Of a stretch of DNA of 64,000 bases, positions 61,759-64,000 are shown in pieces; the first letter of the stretch is position 1; each line of letters starts with the position of its first letter. Under the pieces are notes generated by a model. That model was not told where the DNA came from. It made no database searches and saw only the letters and a list, made by a program, of their open reading frames with translations. The stretch is from contig CABZTD010000008.1 in the NCBI GenBank assembly GCA_902528515.1, positions 1 through 64,000 of the forward strand, given 5' to 3'. The translations under genes and the position numbers were made by a program. This DNA comes from K189A clade bacterium. GTDB taxonomy: Bacteria > Pseudomonadota > Gammaproteobacteria > Pseudomonadales > Azotimanducaceae.

Positions 61759-62661
61759 ATGCTGCCCGCCTCGGTAACCGTCATGGAAGTCAGTCCCCGA
61801 GATGGGCTGCAAAACGAGGACGTACTGGTCTCAACGGCACAAAAGCTGCAGCTGATCGATCACGCCCTTGCATCGGGAAGCAAGCGCATCGAAGTGACCA
61901 GCTTTGTGCACCCTCAGCGGGTGCCTCAGATGGCGGATGCTGAGGCCGTTTGCGCTGGCCTACCCCAGCGATCGGACGTTCGCTACACGGGTTTGATCTT
62001 GAATGAGCGAGGTTACCGAAGGCTGCGCGAAACCCGTCTGGATGAAGCCGGTCTGGTTGTCCCGGTAAGCGATACCTTTGGCGAGCGCAACCAGGGACAG
62101 CGGGTGGCGGATGCCGTGGCCATGGCCAGGGAAGTGATACGCGATGGTCAGCAAACAGGGTTTCCGGTTCAAGTGACCCTGGCGGTGGCCTTTGGTTGTC
62201 CTTTCGAGGGTGAGGTGCCGCTCACAAATCTTATGGCAGCGGCCGAAGCCCTGCTCGAAGCAGGCCCTGTGGAAATTGCTCTCGCCGATACCATTGGTGT
62301 CGGGGTGCCATGGCAGGTGCAGCAAACCTTTGAGGCCCTGAGCAAGCTAGCCGGTGATGTGCCCCTGCGTGCGCATTTTCACGACACCCGAAATACCGGC
62401 ATCGGCAATGCCTTTGCCAGTTTACTTGCCGGTGTTGCAACCCTGGACGCCAGCATTGGTGGCATAGGCGGCTGTCCCTTTGCACCCAACGCCAGCGGTA
62501 ATATCGCCACAGAAGATTTGGTCTATATGCTCAATCGAAGCTACGTAGCACACGATTTGGCCATGCAGCCCCTGCTAGATGGTGCCGCATGGCTGGAACC
62601 GATCTTGGGTAAGCAGTTACCTTCCATGTTATCGAAGGCAGGGGACTGGCCCACTTACTGA
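61759..62661 (+). CDS. Hydroxymethylglutaryl-CoA lyase
   Basis: A 300-residue TIM-barrel enzyme that cleaves HMG-CoA to acetyl-CoA and acetoacetate, the final step of leucine catabolism. Seen: MEVSPRDGLQNE (9-20) with catalytic Arg14 and metal-binding Asp15, FHDTRNTG with metal His, and the GGIGGCPFAPNASGN loop with the catalytic Cys. It follows glnS by 9 bases, and no other leucine-degradation genes (liuABCD) are adjacent. It competes for the same substrate as the HMG-CoA reductase domain at 18.1-20.4 kb. Confidence 0.93.
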   Translation: MLPASVTVMEVSPRDGLQNEDVLVSTAQKLQLIDHALASGSKRIEVTSFVHPQRVPQMADAEAVCAGLPQRSDVRYTGLILNERGYRRLRETRLDEAGLVVPVSDTFGERNQGQRVADAVAMAREVIRDGQQTGFPVQVTLAVAFGCPFEGEVPLTNLMAAAEALLEAGPVEIALADTIGVGVPWQVQQTFEALSKLAGDVPLRAHFHDTRNTGIGNAFASLLAGVATLDASIGGIGGCPFAPNASGNIATEDLVYMLNRSYVAHDLAMQPLLDGAAWLEPILGKQLPSMLSKAGDWPTY

Positions 62662-62704
62662 TACCGCAAACGGATCGACGCCATTCCCCAATAAGGACAA
62701 ACAA

Positions 62705-64000
62705 TTGACGGCAACCAACGCTGAATTCTTTGGTCATCCGATTGGCCTGCGAACCCTGTTTCTTACGGAAATGTGGGAGCGTATGTCCTACTACGGGATG
62801 CGTGCCTTGCTGGTGCTGTATATGACCGGGGCGGTGACCCAGGCCAATGCCGGACTGGGCATGAGAGAACTAGAAGCCCAGGCGATCTACGGCATCTACG
62901 TTGGCATGGTGTATTTCTTGGCGGTTCCCGGCGGTTGGCTGGGGGATAACCTGTTCGGCCACCAGCGTGCGGTGCTCTACGGCGCGGTGATCATCGCTTT
63001 GGGACACTTGACCTTAGCGGTACCTATTGAGTCTGGACTCTTCTTTGGTCTTGGTTTGGTGGCCATCGGCAGTGGGCTGCTGAAAAGTAACATCTCAACC
63101 ATCGTGGGCAAACTCTATGCAGACAACGACCCGCGTCGTGACGCGGGTTTTACGATTTTTTATATGTCGATCAATATTGGCTCGACAGTCGGCTACGCGG
63201 TTTGTGGATTCATGGGAGAAAAAATCGGCTGGCACTGGGGCTTTGGTGCAGCCGGTGTTGGCATGATTCTGGGCGTTATCCAGTATGTGCGTACACGCCA
63301 CCTCCTGGGCGACGCAGGGCTTGAGCCCAACCCCATGCCCGAGGCCTGGCGGGATCAGTTGGGTCGTTGGGCAATGTTCGTTGCATTGGCGGCCGCCTTG
63401 GTCGTACTGCTCTTTGGTACCGGGGTAATCGAGGTCAGCGCCAGCGTGTTCGCGGAGGGGTTAGCCTATGCCCTGACCACGATAGCGGGCATCTATTTTC
63501 TCTACCTCTACGGCTTTGCCGGTTTGAACCCAGCCGAGCGAAAAAATGTGGTGCTGCTGTTTTTGCTGTTTATCGCCGCCGCTGCCTTTTGGTCTGGCTT
63601 TGATCAGTCTGGCGGTTCGCTGAATTTATTTGCTCGGGACTATACCGACCTCAATTTTTTAGGCGTCGACATGCCCGTTTCATGGGTGCAGTTCTTTAAC
63701 CCCATATATGTGGTGGTCTTCGCGCCCATGTTCGCGGTTTTTTGGGCCTACCTGGGTCGGCGCAATATGGATCCGTCCCTGCCTCTGAAGTTCGCACTTG
63801 GCTTGCTGTTTATGGGTCTTAGCTTCGTGGTCATGTTGCTGGCCGTTGGTGTGGCTCTGAAGTCCGCACCCATCGGACTGCAGTGGTTGCTGATTACCTA
63901 TTTGCTGCAAACTTGGGGAGAACTGACGCTGTCGCCCATCGGGCTGTCAGCGTTTTCTCGTTACTCGCCGAAGCGCTATGTAGGCCAGATGTTTGGTCTT
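62705..64000 (+). CDS. POT/PTR family proton-dependent oligopeptide transporter, 3' partial
   Basis: At least 432 residues are in frame and the gene runs off the right edge. The start is a TTG at 62705, with AAGGA 7 bases upstream. The POT motif ExxER is visible in LTEMWERMSYYGMRAL (about 22-37), and the PTR signature in FYMSINIGSTVGY. About ten hydrophobic helices are seen. It imports di- and tripeptides with protons. It lies 43 bases after HMG-CoA lyase. Confidence 0.9.
   Translation, partial: MTATNAEFFGHPIGLRTLFLTEMWERMSYYGMRALLVLYMTGAVTQANAGLGMRELEAQAIYGIYVGMVYFLAVPGGWLGDNLFGHQRAVLYGAVIIALGHLTLAVPIESGLFFGLGLVAIGSGLLKSNISTIVGKLYADNDPRRDAGFTIFYMSINIGSTVGYAVCGFMGEKIGWHWGFGAAGVGMILGVIQYVRTRHLLGDAGLEPNPMPEAWRDQLGRWAMFVALAAALVVLLFGTGVIEVSASVFAEGLAYALTTIAGIYFLYLYGFAGLNPAERKNVVLLFLLFIAAAAFWSGFDQSGGSLNLFARDYTDLNFLGVDMPVSWVQFFNPIYVVVFAPMFAVFWAYLGRRNMDPSLPLKFALGLLFMGLSFVVMLLAVGVALKSAPIGLQWLLITYLLQTWGELTLSPIGLSAFSRYSPKRYVGQMFGL

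Overview
The window looks like chromosome of a free-living, probably marine, gammaproteobacterium. The support is a GlnS-type glutaminyl-tRNA synthetase, SlyX, TesB, a TatT-DctPQM TRAP transporter, a 533-residue isocitrate lyase and many lipid and amide catabolism genes. The exact lineage cannot be fixed from this sequence. I see no rRNA, tRNA, insertion sequence, phage or CRISPR. Genes are dense, many start codons overlap the preceding stop by 1-8 bases, and GTG or TTG starts are used.

Layout. 1-3.3 kb: 3' end of a glutathione-dependent formaldehyde dehydrogenase, an amidohydrolase, a sulfotransferase, a membrane protein. 3.3-10.2 kb: a minus-strand hydrolase/amidase/PIG-L deacetylase operon, diverging from a BCCT transporter, a second amidase and a DUF2147 protein. 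10.2-17.9 kb: a COG0523 GTPase coupled to an amidohydrolase, a GMC oxidoreductase, a YdjM/CinA pair, a zinc alcohol dehydrogenase without structural-zinc cysteines, and a GST. 18.1-23.7 kb: a lower mevalonate pathway operon (amidase, mvaD, phosphomevalonate kinase, and HMG-CoA reductase fused to mevalonate kinase). 23.8-30.4 kb: a small membrane protein, an MBL hydrolase, a double-length CoA-transferase, a desaturase, a redoxin with an in-frame UGA, and an aminotransferase. 30.9-37.9 kb: coenzyme F420 biosynthesis (FO synthase fusion, cofC, cofD, cofE), an F420:NADPH oxidoreductase and an LLM oxidoreductase. 37.9-43.7 kb: slyX, deacetylase, glycosyltransferase, PhyH dioxygenase, SDR, a second LLM protein, enoyl-CoA hydratase. 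43.8-47.6 kb: TRAP transporter. 47.6-54.4 kb: YjbQ, paired acyl-CoA dehydrogenases, an XRE/nucleotidyltransferase toxin-antitoxin-like pair with a palindromic operator, an enone reductase and a ThDP enzyme. 54.8-64 kb: isocitrate lyase with a double-hairpin terminator, a hydratase, tesB, a transglutaminase-like protein, glnS, HMG-CoA lyase and a POT peptide transporter cut by the window end.

Most notable points. (1) The redoxin at 28761-29234 reads through one in-frame UGA exactly where the first Cys of a CxxC motif is expected. A SECIS-like hairpin begins 8 bases after the UGA, so it is best explained as an unrecognised selenoprotein. (2) HMG-CoA reductase and mevalonate kinase are one polypeptide within a mevalonate operon. 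(3) A complete-looking F420 gene set sits beside a likely F420 user. Together these suggest mevalonate-derived isoprenoids, deazaflavin redox chemistry and selenium use in one gammaproteobacterium.
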